Shown piece by piece: positions 63,063 to 64,000 of a stretch of 64,000 bases of DNA. The position numbers and the translations under genes are program-made. The notes under the pieces were generated by a model. It worked only from the letters and a program-made list of their open reading frames with translations, did no database searches and was not told where the DNA came from. Every line of letters starts with the position of its first letter. Within the stretch, counting starts at the first letter, position 1. The stretch lies in assembly GCA_964472505.1 (NCBI GenBank), contig CAYYQW010000004.1:33023-97022 (forward strand), read 5' to 3'. The stretch is from JAYEIA01 sp964472505 (lineage in GTDB: Bacteria; Bacteroidota; Bacteroidia; Bacteroidales; JAADGE01).

Positions 63063-63559
63063 TATGGTATGTTTATAGTATCACCGGCTTGAATCATTTT
63101 GGCGACACCTGATTTCTTTATGTTTATTTCTTTGTTGATATACAGTGCTTTAACTTTTACCACGCCTTCTGCTTTATAGTTTGTTTCTGTTTTGTCAAAA
63201 GTTTCCAGCGCCATAAGAAATCCTTCAAATATATTGCCTTTGTATTCGGCACTTACCGGAATTTTTGCCAAACCGTTTGTTCGGGCGGGCAAGTTAAATG
63301 TTTCAATCGGCTGAACCACACCTATATAAGAATTGTTAAGCCAAACGTCAAACTCGAAATCTACAATGGTAACCGGAAAAAAATTGGGGTTTTCTACTTC
63401 AAAAGTAAGCTCCATTCGCAAGTCCTGCAAATTCATATTCAGCGCTTTCACTGTTTGAATTTCTCCAAATTTTACCGGTTTAAAAACGAGTTTAGTACCG
63501 ATAAAGATGATGCCGGCCAACAATATAATTGCTCCGCCCCATATAATTGCTTTTTTCAT
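63062..63559 (-). CDS. LEA type 2-like protein, membrane-anchored
   Basis: 165 residues with an N-terminal membrane helix (about 5-24) and an LEA14/WHy-type beta domain: LRMELTFEVENPNFFPVTIVDFEFDVWLNN, then IPVSAEYKGNIF. The function in bacteria is unknown. A -7 box (minus, TATATTTG at 63615-63608) lies about 50 bp upstream. Confidence 0.8.
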   Translation of the reverse strand: MKKAIIWGGAIILLAGIIFIGTKLVFKPVKFGEIQTVKALNMNLQDLRMELTFEVENPNFFPVTIVDFEFDVWLNNSYIGVVQPIETFNLPARTNGLAKIPVSAEYKGNIFEGFLMALETFDKTETNYKAEGVVKVKALYINKEINIKKSGVAKMIQAGDTINIP

Positions 63560-63775
63560 AGACTAATGCTTTCAATATTAATTGCAGATACCTGCTTTTA
63601 CACCCTGCAAATATAATGATTTATCGAATATTGTGAAATTTGTCTGCATTTTTCAATTATTCATTTTGCTCAGAGCCGGTGTGATTCTTTTTTATTATTA
63701 GGCGAAACCTTCAGCTTTTTTTGTAATTTTGCCAAGTTTTAGAACACTGTTTATAAACGATTTTTTACTTTATTT

Positions 63776-64000
63776 ATGAAAACTACGGATATATCAACAC
63801 TTGGCGAATTTGCACTAATTGACCGCCTGACCAAAAATACAAAATTATATCATAAATCCACCCTAAAAGGAATCGGTGATGATGCGGCCGTTTTGTCATA
63901 CGCCGATAAATTGAGTTTGGTAAGCTCCGATATGCTTGTGGAAGGCGTGCATTTTAATTTAGCTTATACGCCTTTGATGCACTTGGGCTATAAAGCCGTA
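63776..64000 (+). CDS. thiL: Thiamine-monophosphate kinase, N-terminal fragment
   Basis: Only the first 75 codons are inside the window. The start TTDISTLGEFALIDRL, then GIGDDAAVL and SSDMLVEGVHF, are the standard ThiL N-terminal motifs (ATP- and metal-binding Asp residues). ThiL makes thiamine pyrophosphate. A TAATTTTG -7 box is at 63724-63731. Frame and start were read by hand from the sequence. Confidence 0.93.
   Translation, partial: MKTTDISTLGEFALIDRLTKNTKLYHKSTLKGIGDDAAVLSYADKLSLVSSDMLVEGVHFNLAYTPLMHLGYKAV

Overview
The window looks like a chromosomal segment of a member of the Bacteroidota, most likely a Bacteroidales- or Marinilabiliales-type organism. The evidence is: many promoters of the Bacteroidota form (TTG or TTTG about 19-21 nt upstream of TAnnTTTG); a type IX secretion (T9SS)/gliding gene set porP-gldK-gldL-gldM-gldN; two genes of the futalosine menaquinone route (mqnB, mqnD); the neighbourhood sigma-54 activator-lptE-TPR protein-secG-groES-groEL; GSCFA, DUF4369, DUF3108 and PorP families; and moderately AT-rich sequence. 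I see no rRNA, tRNA, CRISPR array, prophage or intact insertion sequence.

Layout. 1-5 kb: the start of a GH2 beta-galactosidase, a membrane-anchored coiled-coil protein, then hslR-pth-rplY and a lipoprotein-type M14 carboxypeptidase on the minus strand. A short promoter-plus-terminator unit without a gene (4939-5040) may be a small RNA. 5-12 kb: a radical SAM protein, a lipoprotein, a LuxE/PaaK-like enzyme, a PpiD-like chaperone, carbamate kinase and prs. 12.6-19.6 kb: one tight minus-strand run (fused aconitase-family enzyme, TPR/SpoIIE phosphatase, der, lipoprotein, rnhA, TPR membrane protein). 20-26 kb: kbl, a GxxExxY nuclease-fold protein with octamer repeats, a dihydrolipoamide-dehydrogenase-like flavoprotein lacking its cysteine pair, GSCFA, a stand-alone T9SS sorting domain, kdsB. 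26-32 kb: the sigma-54 activator to groEL block. 32.6-39.9 kb: OmpA-like and DUF3108 proteins, an aminotransferase, folE, mqnB, a SecD-head-like lipoprotein, mqnD and a hemerythrin-like protein. 40-50 kb: a secreted nuclease, the T9SS core and an apparently inactive alkaline-phosphatase-fold protein. 50-64 kb: panB, acyl-CoA synthetase, thioredoxin-like lipoproteins, a chemoreceptor fused to bacteriohemerythrin, a J-domain protein, amn, an RsmI-like methyltransferase, a frameshifted outer-membrane gene, SPOR and LEA proteins, and the start of thiL.

The most notable structure is between the genes. A family of short non-coding elements with matching terminal inverted repeats occurs three times (6723-6949, 34635-34875, 46783-47028). 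Two copies have perfect, different 8-bp target duplications, and one sits between gldM and gldN. A second candidate family, with 26-bp terminal inverted repeats, fills the folE-mqnB gap (36853-37311). The T9SS core genes are also separated by strong intrinsic terminators (after gldK and after gldM), so they are probably not one simple transcript. Directly after gldN lies a degenerate alkaline-phosphatase-fold protein that has lost most metal ligands, a candidate accessory factor of the secretion system.
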